Shown here piece by piece: positions 1-9,784 of a stretch of 64,000 nt of DNA. Location: NCBI RefSeq assembly GCF_902148845.1, contig NC_043748.1, positions 19,475,346-19,539,345 of the forward strand. Direction: 5' to 3'. Source of the DNA: Salarias fasciatus (Eukaryota > Chordata > Actinopteri > Blenniiformes > Blenniidae). The notes below the pieces were generated by a model. That model saw nothing but the letters and a program-made list of their open reading frames with translations. It searched no databases and had not been told where the DNA came from. The translations under genes were made by a program, and so were the position numbers. The stretch's first letter is position 1. Every line of letters begins with the position of its first letter.

Positions 1-193
1 ATTCTCTGTGATCAACTTTTGTTTTTTACATAGATGTTAATCTTATGTGTTGGGGATGTGAGGGAGACAAAAATGACGAAGAAGTGTCCGGAGGAGGAAG
101 ATTGTTGTGAAAGATTGTGTTGCTTCATCGCACTGAAGATGTTTCGGCTTCGTCATCGCTCCACCATGGGTGGGGTCGGCCTCTGACTTTAGC

Positions 194-200
194 TATAAAA
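194..200 (+). promoter_or_regulatory. TATA box, SE-cephalotoxin-like gene 1
   Basis: TATAAAA lies in a block (about 118-260) that is closely repeated at about 12003-12130 in front of the second cephalotoxin-like gene. The downstream sequence (CTCTGATTCTGAGCACTCGG) is also conserved. A start about 25-30 bases downstream would give a short first exon ending CACCAG before a GT at 255-256. Conservation between the two units and the TATA-to-donor spacing support this. No transcript was available. Confidence 0.5.
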
Positions 201-224
201 CACTCTGATTCTGAGCACTCGGAC

Positions 225-254
225 ACTTCATCAGATTCTTGTCACCTCCACCAG
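225..254 (+). other. Probable noncoding exon 1 of cephalotoxin-like gene 1
   Basis: The exon ends CCACCAG|GTCTCTAC at 254/255, a good splice donor. The matching acceptor is GTTTCTTTAG at 6115-6124, two bases before the coding ATG. Unit 2 has the same arrangement (donor 12122/12123, acceptor 13491-13492). The 5' edge is a guess from the TATA position. The intron would be about 5.9 kb here because of the Harbinger insertion, against 1.4 kb in unit 2. Confidence 0.45.
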
Positions 255-726
255 GTCTCTACATTTGTTTCTTCATTGTTCTGCTGTTGCTTCTTTATTA
301 CTGTTGTTTCCAAATTGTTTGTGTGGAATTTTAAATGTCAATCGAAATAGAATAGAATAGAAAAACTTTATCAACGCTCGGGGGAAAGTCTTTAAAAAGA
401 GGTTTGATCTGGGGTTTCACTGGTACTGCATCGTGATTTGTTTTGAAGAATTTTCCTCTTAGATTGAGGTATTTCTATTCTATTCGATTCTATTCTATTC
501 TATTCTGTGTTTGTACGTCATTACCCGTGTGGCTGTATGATTACTTCTGTTTCATAATAGTTCCTCTGGGGTCTATTTCACCAAGCAGGTTGAAAAAACT
601 CTGAGAGAAATCCTGAACTCTGTGTTGATCTACTCTGAAAGGGAAAACGCTGGGTTTTCGGTTATCACAACAGCTGATTTGAGTTGGATTACTCAACTTG
701 AAGTAGTTTCACCTGGACTTTAGCAC

Positions 727-1086
727 GTGCACGACAACTATAAACAGCCAGCATTAATGGAGCACCGATTCGATGAGTCACCATGGCAACAGAGAAGTGG
801 AGAGCGACGTATGGAAGCTGGAACACATTTTTTGAAAAAAATGCAACACGCTGCAGCAGCGAAGGAGAGGGAGATGCCGTGGCAGAAAATTGCTGCCCGT
901 GTCAGTGAGTAAGTTTAAATGTAGTCCTTTATATCAGAATATTATTGAATATTAAATATTATTACAAGGAAACTGTTTGAATGGTCACCAATGAAGGTAT
1001 TTCATTTAGTTGTAATCCCGCGGGGAAGATGCGCAGCAGCTTAAGATGAAATATAAAAACATTGTTCAAAAGACCTCGGCATAATC
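727..1086 (+). pseudogene. Harbinger Myb/SANT-like gene, 5' remnant
   Basis: The first piece (to about 904) ends WQKIAARVS before a GTGAGTAAG donor. This is the typical end of helix 2 in transposon Myb/SANT-like DNA-binding proteins. After an acceptor near 1010 the next piece resumes with CNPAG and then, one frame over, QQLKMKYKNIVQK, the third-helix signature. The frame change and the stop soon after show decay. In the family this protein carries the transposase to the nucleus and binds the transposon ends. The C-terminal part lies beyond the nested MITEs at 4348. Confidence 0.7.
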
Positions 1087-1811
1087 TCATTGAGGTACAT
1101 CTTTTTAAGCGTGTTTAACATTGTAAAGTAGCATAAATACTAAGTGGCTGATGGACTGTGCAGTTGTTTTATGTCACACATCTATATCATGTTATGTTAA
1201 ATAATTAATCCTATTTAATCTAATATTATTATCTGTTATTTGAGTATAATATTTTAAAAATGTTATTGATACAAATATTTATTTTGTCTTTCATGTCCTT
1301 TTCTTCTTGTGGCCCAGATTGTGAAGGTTCTCTCTGCCTGCTGGAGCCCCTTCATGCTACAACCAACCTGAAACTGTCAGTAGGAAATACTCAGAGTATT
1401 TTTGCCAAATGTTAGTTTGGAAAAATATACGCAAATATACTGAAAGATGTTATTTTACCAGGATGAGGAGGATGAAACCGTGCCTGCTGCCTTCACAGAG
1501 GATCCAGAAAGTCATATCGAGGTATGTTACTGATTGTTCTCTTCCCATTAAAATTCTGAATACTCCTGTGGAACATAGAGCTTGACATTTAGCCGACACT
1601 GAAATATTCAACATTGTCATCCTTTTTAACAGATCATGGCTGGTCAGCAGCAGGATGGTCCCTCAACTTCCACATCACAGATCAACACTGTGAAATGATG
1701 TTCAGTAAACACCAGAGGTTCATTTCATTCAATTCATGTGCAGCTGTATAATTTAATGTCCTCTATGTATTCCCAGTTACCAGTCAAAGAAATTTACAAA
1801 ATCCACTTACT

Positions 1812-2398
1812 TAAAGGCGCTATCCACGATTTTATTTTAACCACGACGAGAAAAATGCTTTTGACATCATGTATTAGCAAGTCCATGCTACATTTCTGTG
1901 AAAAAAGAAATAATCACACATTGATCAGCGTGTTTTGAATATCTGGCCCCGCAAAGCGCTGCCTGAGGATTTAGCGTGACAACCTCTCTCCTCCAGTCAC
2001 AGCGTGGCAGCAGTGGGGGCGGGGTGGAGCGAGGCCGTCTTCAGCGCGTGCACAACACCGGTAAACAGACCAGCATGGAAGCCGAAGGAGCAACAAGCTA
2101 CGTACTTTCTCTATTCAAAATGTAGTGACAAGGTAAAATATGGTTTACCTGAGACGAAGTGGCCATTTATTTTGAACAAAAAGAGTCGAAGTGGCTTCTG
2201 CTGTGTTTCCTCTGGAGGATTGTGCACGCATATAGGATGTGCATGTAGTGTCGTGCACGCTGAGTGGGAGCAGAGCGAAGGGGGAGTGGGAGGGTTTTCT
2301 CAATGTGAGGAACCAGTCAGAGAGCTTGGGGGCGGAGCCAACATTTCAAACTGAAGTCAGGGCTCGAAATTGTGCAGAATCACGGATAGCTCCTTCAA
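1812..2398. mobile_element. MITE with TTAAAGG-type ends
   Basis: The ends are imperfect inverted repeats: AAAGGCGCTATCCACGATT on the left, and AAGGAGCTATCCGTGATT on the complement of the right end. The interior of about 590 bp has no convincing coding sequence. The small reading frame at 2004-2354 has no recognisable domain. It sits inside the Harbinger Myb-like gene, so it is younger than that element. The superfamily is uncertain. Ends of this form with TA or TTAA targets suggest a Tc1/mariner or piggyBac relative. Confidence 0.6.
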
Positions 2399-2417
2399 CA
2401 AGATAGAGAAATCCCTA

Positions 2418-4343
2418 AAGGATAAGTTAGGTTTAAACAGTTTTCACGTTGTTTATAGAAAGATGTATAACAATATACTCACTCAGAAGGGTTTTCTGAT
2501 CTGAAAAGTGGTCTGGGAGAAAGTTAGATCCGTAGTCGAGCTGCAGACCTCCATCGACTGTCAGCCAATTGGGCATCCGTGGCGCCGGCTCCCAAAACGG
2601 CTTTAATCGTCCAAAAACTCATTATTTTCACCAATATTTCCTCATGGTCCGCTCACGCCACTTCTCCACCACAGCTTGGTGTCGCAAAATACATGCTGTT
2701 GCAGTTTTACAGATCCTTGAAGTCAATACGTGATCAGGAAGTAAACTGAAATACATTCACCAAGAGACACAGTAGGTGGCGCTGTGCACCAAAGTTGTTG
2801 GTCACCACCTGCTCCAAAGAAGAAGAAGCACATCTCTGAACTGCAAACATCTGCTTCAATGACGTGTAGAATTACATTTGGGCTGTGTTCGAAACCGCAT
2901 ACTTACCTACTACTCATACTAACTTATTGAGTATGCAGTGTGTTTACACTGGCAGTATGCGATTTTGAGTATGCAAGAAGTTCCCGGATGCATACTGCAT
3001 TCGCCAGAAATGTTGAGTATACATCGTGTGTTCACTACTCATACTGAAATTGCCCAAGATGCAACGCGACGGACAGCGGTTGCGCCAGACAGAGCTTGCG
3101 CCGCCTGGCGGCCGGCGGGTGTGGTGGGGGGGCTGGCCCCGCGATCTGGGTCGATCCCCGGAGGCTGTGAGAAACTCTGCGCTCGCCGGCGGGCCCACCG
3201 CTGGGATGCCCGGGGGGGCGCCGCACCGGGGGGCCCGGGGGTTCGCCACCGGACCTCCGGAACCGACTCGGTGCGACGCCCTGGGCGGGCCCGCTCCGTA
3301 GGACCGCTGGGTGAGACAGCGCGTCTCGGTCCCGCTGCCGAGCGGGTCGGCGGGGAGCCGGTCGGAGTGGCGGGGGCGGCCGGCGGCGTGATCCATGGTC
3401 GCCCGCCATCAAAGCCCGACCGGGCCTGGAGGCTGGGCCGCCGGGTCGGGGGACCCGACTGCCACGGCCACGGTTCAGAGCGCCGTGCCGGGCGGGGGGC
3501 CCCCGTGGCGGGTCCGGGGTTCCTGTGTGCTCTGCTTCTCTGCCTGTTTCTCTGCTTCTCTGACACCTCCGTGCTGGAGCCGCTCACCGCGGCTCTCTCA
3601 CATATCGCCGAATTCGTCCGAACAAAATCATAAACGGCCGGTATTTGGACAAATAAACGACACACTCGGGCTCTAAACGACCACTTTGTTGCCTAATTTT
3701 AAAAAACACATTTGAAGAGTTTAGAGCTAAAGTGAAATCAGCTTTAGCAGGTCGATTTCGGCTCGGAGAGGAGTGCAATGCATTATGTAGTATGCTGTAG
3801 TGTAAACGCTTTGCATACTGTCTGATGGACTGAGTAAGCAGGATGCAGGATGGATAGTATGAGTATGGAAGGATGTAGTAGGCAGTATGCGGTTTCGAAC
3901 ACAGCATAGTAATTCTAAACGTCATTGATCTGCTTCTTCTTCTTTGGAGTGGTTAGTGACCAACAACTTTGGTGCACAGCGCCACCTACTGTGTCTCTTG
4001 GTGAATGTATTTCAGTTTACTTCCTGATCACGTATTGACTTCAAGGATCTGTAAAACTACAACAGCATGTATTTTGCGACACCGAGCTGTGGTGGAGAAG
4101 TGGCGTGAGTGGACCATGACGAAATTATGGTGAAAATAATGAGTTTTTGGACGATTAAAGCCGTTTTGGGAGCCAGCGCCACGCATGCCCAATTGGCTGA
4201 CAGTCTATGGAGGTCTGCAGCTCGACTACGGATCTAACTTTCTCCCAGACCACTTTTCAGATCAGAAAACCCTTCTGAGTGAGTATATTGTTATACATCT
4301 TTCTATAAACAACGTGAAAACTGTTTAAACCAAACTTATCCTT
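2418..4343. mobile_element. Long-inverted-repeat (foldback-like) DNA element with GC-rich core
   Basis: About 500-570 bp at each end are inverted copies of one another. For example TAAGTTAGGTTTAAACAG near 2422 is mirrored near 4320-4340, and CTGTGTTCGAAACCGCATAC at 2884-2903 is mirrored at about 3886-3906. The flanks are TA (2416-2417 and 4344-4345). Removing the element restores a continuous Myb-like frame (QDREIP|KEQLYLDL), which fixes the insertion point. The core at about 3070-3640 is very rich in GC and CpG and has open frames on both strands that look like compositional artefacts. Confidence 0.8.
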
Positions 4344-4347
4344 TAAA

Positions 4348-4422
4348 GAACAGCTGTATCTGGACCTCCAGATGAAGAAGACGAAATTGGAAATCGAGAT
4401 ACTGGAGCAGAAGTTGCAGGTG
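4348..4422 (+). pseudogene. Harbinger Myb-like gene, C-terminal coiled coil
   Basis: The + strand encodes EQLYLDLQMKKTKLEIEILE followed by QKLQ, a leucine-rich helix of the kind that ends transposon Myb/SANT-like proteins. It starts directly after the right end of the nested foldback element and is in frame with the sequence preceding that element's left end. It is therefore the displaced 3' part of the gene whose 5' part is at 727-1086. Confidence 0.65.
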
Positions 4423-4576
4423 GGTTCATGGTCACAGGTGAATTATGTTCACTATTTGAACATGAACTAAACCCTTTATTTTTATTTATTTATTTATTTT
4501 AAGTAGGAAATAAAGAAGACAAAATGAAATGTGTGTCATGTCTTTTATTTGCTGTGGTGGTAATGATGGTGGTGAT

Positions 4577-4953
4577 TTAAACTCCTGAGTGCTCTGCATC
4601 TCCAGTGTTATATAAAAAACTCCCATTTGCGAAGAACCGCAGCAACACACAATATCTGCTGGGATGTGAGTGCGCGACTACGGTTGGTTATGTTGCAGAA
4701 CTATGGACGGCAAAGATTGTGAAATGTAGCGGATGGATTGAGACGTGAAGCGGTACTGTTCAAAAAGATAACTGTCCGGAAATGCCAAAACATCTCTGCG
4801 CGGTCTGTAAATAATCTCCAGATGAATATTCAAGTCACGCTGCAGTAAAGCCGCTCCTTCATCTACAGGATCGCTGAAAAAAGGACATGACATTTTGACA
4901 GCTACACAAAAACTCGCCAGCTGACTGAAAGAATGAGGAAATGGAACAGCCAT
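4577..4953 (-). pseudogene. Harbinger transposase (HARBI1-like), N-terminal remnant
   Basis: On the minus strand a frame carries CPFFSDPVDEGAALLQRDL, then DVLAFPDSYLFEQYRFTSQS, the standard N-terminus of fish Harbinger transposases (HARBI1 relatives). Further on are RSRALTSQQILCVA and, in another frame, RFFANGSFLYNTGDAEH, which are also family landmarks. Two frame changes are visible. The DDE catalytic domain is absent, so most of the gene has been lost. It faces the Myb-like gene, as in autonomous Harbinger elements. Confidence 0.85.
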
Positions 4954-5218
4954 ATGGCTGAAAGGGGGCGGAGCCAGAGAGAAACTTCGGGGTTGACAGA
5001 AAAACCTGCTTCCGACCAGGTTAGAGTCACGGAGTGTGTTACTGCGGTAACTGGGCGACAGTTTAAGTTCCCTCTCCTAGTGGAACAGGCTGGAGTTACT
5101 CCTCTGTCTCTGGTTTGAGTTCTCTCCCTTTGCGTAATGGAAATCTCAGAGTTTCCCTCATTTCCGGGTTATTGAACAAAGAGTTTTCTTAAAACCTGCT
5201 TGGTGAAACAGACCCCTG

Positions 5219-6124
5219 GTTTCTACATTCTTTTCATAGTTCTACTTCGCCATGCTTCTCTACGTTATCACTCCTGTCTTGTTTTTACATTTTTAAGCCG
5301 TTTCTTTATTTATAGAAGCATTCCTCACGATTGTTTGTTTGGTTTTCACAGTGTTACTCACACTTCTGTATCTTTCTGTAATGCTCCTCTGGTTCCTTCA
5401 TTCCTCTTGTTGCTGTGTCGTCTTTGCTGCTCCCAAAATGATTAATCTTATTTCCAAATTGTCCCATTAATTTCTACATTGTGTTTCCACCTTTTAACTG
5501 TTCTTTCTCTCAGATCGACCTCCACCAGGTCTCTACCTTTGTTTCTTCATTGTTCTTCTGGTTTCTTCTTTTTCACTCTTGTTTCTAAATTGGTTGTGTG
5601 GTATTCCAGTTGTTACTCAGAATAGAATAGAATAGAATAGAATAGAATGGAATAGAATAGAATAGAATAGAATAGAATAGAATAGAATAGAATAGAATAG
5701 AAAAACTATCGTTCCGAGATTGAAATTCTTGGAAAAAAGTTTACAATGACTTCAGTGTTTTTAAGTCTGAATTTAATTGAAATGTTTCAGATTTATTTAT
5801 AAGATGAAACATTCTGACATTTCACGACCTCAGGAAGAGATTTACTTTAACAGAAATGCTCAGCAGATCTGTCTGAAATAAGTTGTTTTAGTTTGATTTT
5901 TTTAATGTCAACAAGTTAAATCATTGTGAACTGTTTACCAGACCAGGAATAAGGATGATAAAGTATCCTCAGGGTTTGATAAAGCTGTCCTCAGCAGCTG
6001 GATGAGCGAGTCATTCTGTGAAGTTTTGTCTCTCGTGTCAACATTGTTTTCACATTAAAGAGGGACATCCCTCATGTTGTTTCTGCATTGCCACTGATGT
6101 GTTGATCTGATTGTGTTTCTTTAG
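5219..6124 (+). other. Rest of intron 1 of cephalotoxin-like gene 1
   Basis: This is AT-rich, T-rich intronic sequence that aligns by eye with the unit 2 intron (12440-13492). It contains a second copy (about 5518-5640) of the exon 1/intron 1 junction block found at 246-350. It also holds a GAATA pentanucleotide array at 5620-5702. The intron ends with the acceptor at 6123-6124. No coding sequence was seen. Confidence 0.5.
5620..5702. repeat. (GAATA)n pentanucleotide microsatellite
   Basis: There are about sixteen units of AGAAT/GAATA with one variant (GAATGG). Short arrays of the same unit lie at 345-362 and, as TCTAT, at about 474-505. Unit 2 has a GAATT array at about 12245-12281 at the matching place, so the array predates the duplication and its unit has changed. 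Confidence 0.9.
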
Positions 6125-6126
6125 TC

Positions 6127-7830
6127 ATGGCATCGTCCGGCGGACTGCTCCTGCTGCTGCTGTTGTCCTCCCTGGTGTCCTCCTCTGTTGGTGCCCGGAA
6201 TAATGGTGCTCGGAATAATCCCAACTCCCGGGGTGGCTCCTCCTCCCGGCGTCGCTCCTCGATTCGTTCCCTGCCTGATTCCGCCTTGCCAATTGCCAAC
6301 AGGCAGATCCGGGGGCCTGAATGGTCTCGGCAGGACATAAACAAACCCAAAGAGGCCATAAAGTCCATTGGCAAGTACGTCCTGAGTACAGGTCTCTCAA
6401 CACTCGCTTATGCTGTTCCATTTCTTGGCGTGATTCAACCTCATGGGACACTGATCGCTGCCTCCGTCAACTTAGCGCTGCTCCCACTGAATATGCTCGA
6501 CAAACGGAACAGTGACAAACAGCTGATCAATGCCATCAGGTTTGAGTTTGAAAACCTGAATTCAAAGATGGATCGGTACCATGAAGATCAGAAATACAAC
6601 ATCTGGGCCAGCAGCACCTTCGCCAAGCCCGAGAAACACATCAACTTGGCCTGGGCAAGTTACAAGACAATGATCAATGCTCTGCTACAAGCAACGACGG
6701 AGGCAGAAAGAGACAGACATCGAAATGAGTTCATGGGTTCCTATCAAAAATATGAACCTGCCATCAGAGAGCTGCACAGGCTGCTGACGGTCAGTGGAGC
6801 CAGCTTCACCTACAACCTGGGGGACCTGCTGTCTAAACAAATCAAATGTCATGAGACGGACTTGAGAGAGTACACAGAGTTCATCAACAAGCTGATCTGC
6901 AAGGGCATCGTGATGAACCAGTTCTACTACAAGGTGAAGAAGATCGAATCACAGGCCAGGGTGGACGAGGAGTCTAAGATTGCCTACGACTCAGCCTTGG
7001 TCATGTTCCAGACCCATGAGAAGTGTATATTCGACAGCATTGAGTATGTCAAGACGGACGTGGAAACCCTGATCAACAGCATCAAGCATCGCTCAAACCT
7101 TGCAGAGGACGTCCAAAAGTTCCTAGACAACACGTATGACAGGTACGACTGGATGGTGGTTGCCTTCATAGCAAAGAACTCCAAACATCGGATCCTGGAA
7201 ACCCTGAACAAACATGTCCTGGCGGGATTCACCATAGTGACAGAAGGAGGTGTCAGCGTAGCCGTTGCCCGACAAGTGAAGGGAACTCACACTAAGGCGA
7301 GGTCGGTCAAAGAGGCCATCAAGGGATGCGTTCCCGAGAAGACCCTCTGTTACAAGGTCAGAGAGAAGCTGGGTATGTGTACCAGGGACATCTATATCAG
7401 ATCCGGTGTCACGGTACCAGTGACTTCAGCCTACAGTGCGGTGCACGCCTACATCCACAAAGCTCACGACAGTCACAACGCCCAGGATGTAGATAAGGAG
7501 ATGGTGAATGAGTACTCACCACAGATCCCATACTTCTTCAAGGGCTCATGCGAGAAGTCTCCCGGCGTGAAGAACGGAAACTATGTGGTGTTGATCAAAA
7601 GTGACGAGGAGCTGGAGAACAAAGATCCATGCGCCAAGCTGGATTGTGGGGGGAGGCAAAGAGGCCAGTGTGTACGCATGCACACACTGTTCCTGGCCAT
7701 GTGCCAGTGTCGCCATCCATTCTACGGCAAGAACTGCGAGAAGAATCTGGAAGACTACAAAAAAGAGCTTCAGAGAGAGACCGGATATATTATGGTGGAC
7801 AACAGGAGATCTCGAAACCGTGGCTTCTGA
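6127..7830 (+). CDS. SE-cephalotoxin-like secreted protein, copy 1 (567 aa)
   Basis: A single coding exon gives a whole 567-residue protein. Residues 1-23 are a signal peptide (MASSGG, then a leucine run ending near VGA), so the product should be secreted. A low-complexity Arg/Ser/Asn linker follows to about residue 45. The long central region (about 55-400) is mostly helical with few cysteines. The C-terminus has a six-cysteine EGF-like module at 502-537 with spacing C-x4-C-x7-C-x10-C-x-C-x8-C. The family takes its name from a salivary protein of the cuttlefish Sepia esculenta. Relatives occur in many fishes, where the role is not established, so toxicity should not be assumed. The ATG lies two bases after an acceptor at 6123-6124. 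The family call rests on recall of annotated fish proteins and not on a search. Confidence 0.75.
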   Translation: MASSGGLLLLLLLSSLVSSSVGARNNGARNNPNSRGGSSSRRRSSIRSLPDSALPIANRQIRGPEWSRQDINKPKEAIKSIGKYVLSTGLSTLAYAVPFLGVIQPHGTLIAASVNLALLPLNMLDKRNSDKQLINAIRFEFENLNSKMDRYHEDQKYNIWASSTFAKPEKHINLAWASYKTMINALLQATTEAERDRHRNEFMGSYQKYEPAIRELHRLLTVSGASFTYNLGDLLSKQIKCHETDLREYTEFINKLICKGIVMNQFYYKVKKIESQARVDEESKIAYDSALVMFQTHEKCIFDSIEYVKTDVETLINSIKHRSNLAEDVQKFLDNTYDRYDWMVVAFIAKNSKHRILETLNKHVLAGFTIVTEGGVSVAVARQVKGTHTKARSVKEAIKGCVPEKTLCYKVREKLGMCTRDIYIRSGVTVPVTSAYSAVHAYIHKAHDSHNAQDVDKEMVNEYSPQIPYFFKGSCEKSPGVKNGNYVVLIKSDEELENKDPCAKLDCGGRQRGQCVRMHTLFLAMCQCRHPFYGKNCEKNLEDYKKELQRETGYIMVDNRRSRNRGF

Positions 7831-8051
7831 TCCAGGAACACCGACTCCACTGTTCCTTCCTGCTCTGCTTCAGCTCACATTTAACTCTGCAAAGATATTT
7901 GGTTTGACTTCGTGCTTCTGCTTTTCATTTTCTGCGTGCCTCTCACAGATGTTCTGCTAGTTAACGAGACAACCCTGCACCAGCCCATCCAGTCCCGCAG
8001 GAGCCGTTTGTACCAGCAGGCGGTGTGTCGAGTCACTCAGAGAAGCAGTTC

Positions 8052-8057
8052 AATAAA
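8052..8057 (+). terminator. Poly(A) signal of cephalotoxin-like gene 1
   Basis: AATAAA lies about 220 bases after the stop codon in TTCAATAAACACTGTGATCA. The identical context is present after gene 2 at 15454. Conservation in both units supports use as the cleavage signal. Confidence 0.7.
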
Positions 8058-8099
8058 CACTGTGATCAGTTTTTGTTTCAGAGCACCAGTCTGGGGAAG

Positions 8100-9370
8100 C
8101 AAGTTTGAGTCCTGATGTCATCCACAGCTGGCAGATCGTCTCTCCAGACAGCACACTGCACCAATCAGAAAGGAGAACCACCACATCGCCACCCGGTGGA
8201 CAACAGTGACATGACTTAATTTGTACATCAACAGCTTGTAATTCAAGGGAAACAAATATCCGTGTGACTGTGGCAGTGGCTATTCCTCTGCTTTATGCTG
8301 CTGCCTTCATTTTCACAAGCTGGAAAAATTCTAAAAATATTAAATAAAACTTTGAGCATCACTGGTGTGTGTGTGCGTGTGTGTGTCCAATCATTTTCTT
8401 GAAAACACAATATTAAAGAACAATCAAGAGGATATGACATGTTTCTAAAATGTAAACTTTCAGAAAGGAGCTATGTGTGATATGACAGATCCATTCAGTT
8501 ACCCATGAAGTCACCTATCTGTATAAACTCTGTTATATGTTACTTTATATAACGTTAAATAACTTCATGTTGTTCCGTTACCTGACTGGACTACATCACA
8601 TCACGTTGAGTTATTTTAACTTGCTTCAAATATCTTTTTCCTTTCTTGAAAGCTTAAATGTAATGGAAACATGCAAAAACCAGGGGACTAGTGGAAAAGT
8701 GGCAATACTTCAGTAGACCTGTGGGCTTCTCTGAATGTGGGACTTTGCAAAGAGGGGTTTCAGAGTGTGAAAATAAGGTTGTTTTTTTTCGGGGTTTGTG
8801 GGGCTCGAAAGGCTGTGTGACACTGCAGTGCATTGTGGGCCGCGGCAACCATTTCAGCGGCTTCTCAAGCTTCTGTGCGTCATGCCACGAGAGACGCTGC
8901 ATTGGATAATTACAAGAAAATGGACTATACCATGAAAAGCTGGACCCTGTTCCCAAGGCTCAGTACCTGGGAAAAAAAATTTGTGAAATCAGCAAAATAA
9001 ATCCAAATGAACACTTTTATTGGACCACGGATTTAAATGACTCACTTCCACTCTCTGAAGCTGAGCTTGTCCTGTATCTAGTTAATGGTGTCAGTAGGCG
9101 AGGGATTTAGGGATGCAAAATCTTTTAAGGTTCACTTTCTTACTTCGTTTGCTGTTTCATCTGCACACATTTTGCATGGAAGTCCCGTTTTGCCATTGCC
9201 AATTTATTTGCGCCATCACTAAAAGATCAATGCACTGAACAACACAGCACATCGGAACTATGTTTTTAAGCAGTTAGAAGAGGAAAAGAAGTGCAAAGCA
9301 GGACAGTGCAGTATAACTAGCCGATGCAGTCGTTGCAGTGGTCCGCCAATCCTCCAATACAATACACACA
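8100..9370. other. Downstream of gene 1; end of the duplicated unit
   Basis: Up to about 8650 the sequence matches the downstream region of gene 2 (15480-16140), so the duplicated unit includes its 3' flank. After that the units diverge. On the + strand around 8900-9090 there is a weak, broken peptide trace (HEKLDPVPKAQYL... LPLSEAELVLYLVNGVSR) that resembles a domain seen in repetitive fish genes. It is too degraded to name. Confidence 0.4.
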
Positions 9371-9375
9371 TACAC

Positions 9376-9421
<46 letters not shown>
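9371..9421. repeat. (CA)n microsatellite
   Basis: This is a CA dinucleotide array directly before the 9429 MITE. A second one (9703-9780) directly follows it, so the MITE is bracketed by CA tracts. Confidence 0.95.
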
Positions 9422-9423
<2 letters not shown>

Positions 9424-9428
9424 CCAGT

Positions 9429-9701
9429 CTTGTATTTCTATCCTTGTGGGGACCGTCCATTGACTCCCATTCATGTCTAGCCCCTAACCCTGACCCTTAC
9501 CCTAACCCTAACCCACACCACAACACAGCCTAACCCTAAAGAAATGTTTTTGCACTTTTACTTTTTTCAGTAACAACAACATGGTCAAGAAAACACTGTT
9601 TCTCCTACTTAGGACCGGAAAAAGGTCCCCACAAGGCACGTCGTTTCACGTTTTGCTATCCTTGTGGGGACATTTGGCCCCAAGAAGGATAGAAATACGA
9701 G

Positions 9702-9702
<1 letters not shown>
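9429..9702 (+). mobile_element. MITE with CTTGTATTTCTATCCTTGTG ends, copy 1
   Basis: The ends are inverted (CTTGTATTTCTATCCTTGTG left; AAGGATAGAAATACGAG right). The interior includes a telomere-like stretch of CCCTAA variants around 9480-9536. A near-identical copy lies in the opposite orientation at 11566-11841. This is a family often seen in percomorph fish next to CA microsatellites. No coding capacity was seen. Confidence 0.7.

Positions 9703-9780
<78 letters not shown>
9703..9780. repeat. (CA)n microsatellite
   Basis: This is an uninterrupted CA array of about 78 bases abutting the right end of the MITE. Confidence 0.95.

Positions 9781-9784
<4 letters not shown>

Larger units (their letters stand above)
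569..5215 (+). mobile_element. Decayed PIF/Harbinger DNA transposon
   Basis: The termini are inverted repeats: GGGTCTATTTCACCAAGCAG at 569-588, and its complement ending at 5215 with one mismatch. The element is flanked by CTG at 566-568 and 5216-5218. The related intron of unit 2 (about 12445) reads straight through as TTCTTCTGGTTTC, an empty site that confirms the boundaries. A three-base CWG duplication and the presence of both a Myb-like and a transposase remnant fit Harbinger3-type elements of fish. Two MITEs (1812-2398 and 2418-4343) are nested inside. The element is not autonomous now. Confidence 0.85.

Noticed and set aside
2938-3665. Overlapping 90-230 residue frames on both strands in the foldback core
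   Set aside because: Stops are rare simply because the core is GC-rich. No domain, start context or conservation is visible, and frames are open in several phases at once.
6127-7830. Calling the fish gene a toxin
   Set aside because: Only family similarity and secretion are visible. Toxic function is shown for the cuttlefish protein and not for fish relatives, so the entry is named by family only.
9480-9536. Interstitial telomere from CCCTAA repeats
   Set aside because: The repeats are few, degenerate and contained within a MITE copy whose inverse at 11750 has the same stretch, so they belong to the element.
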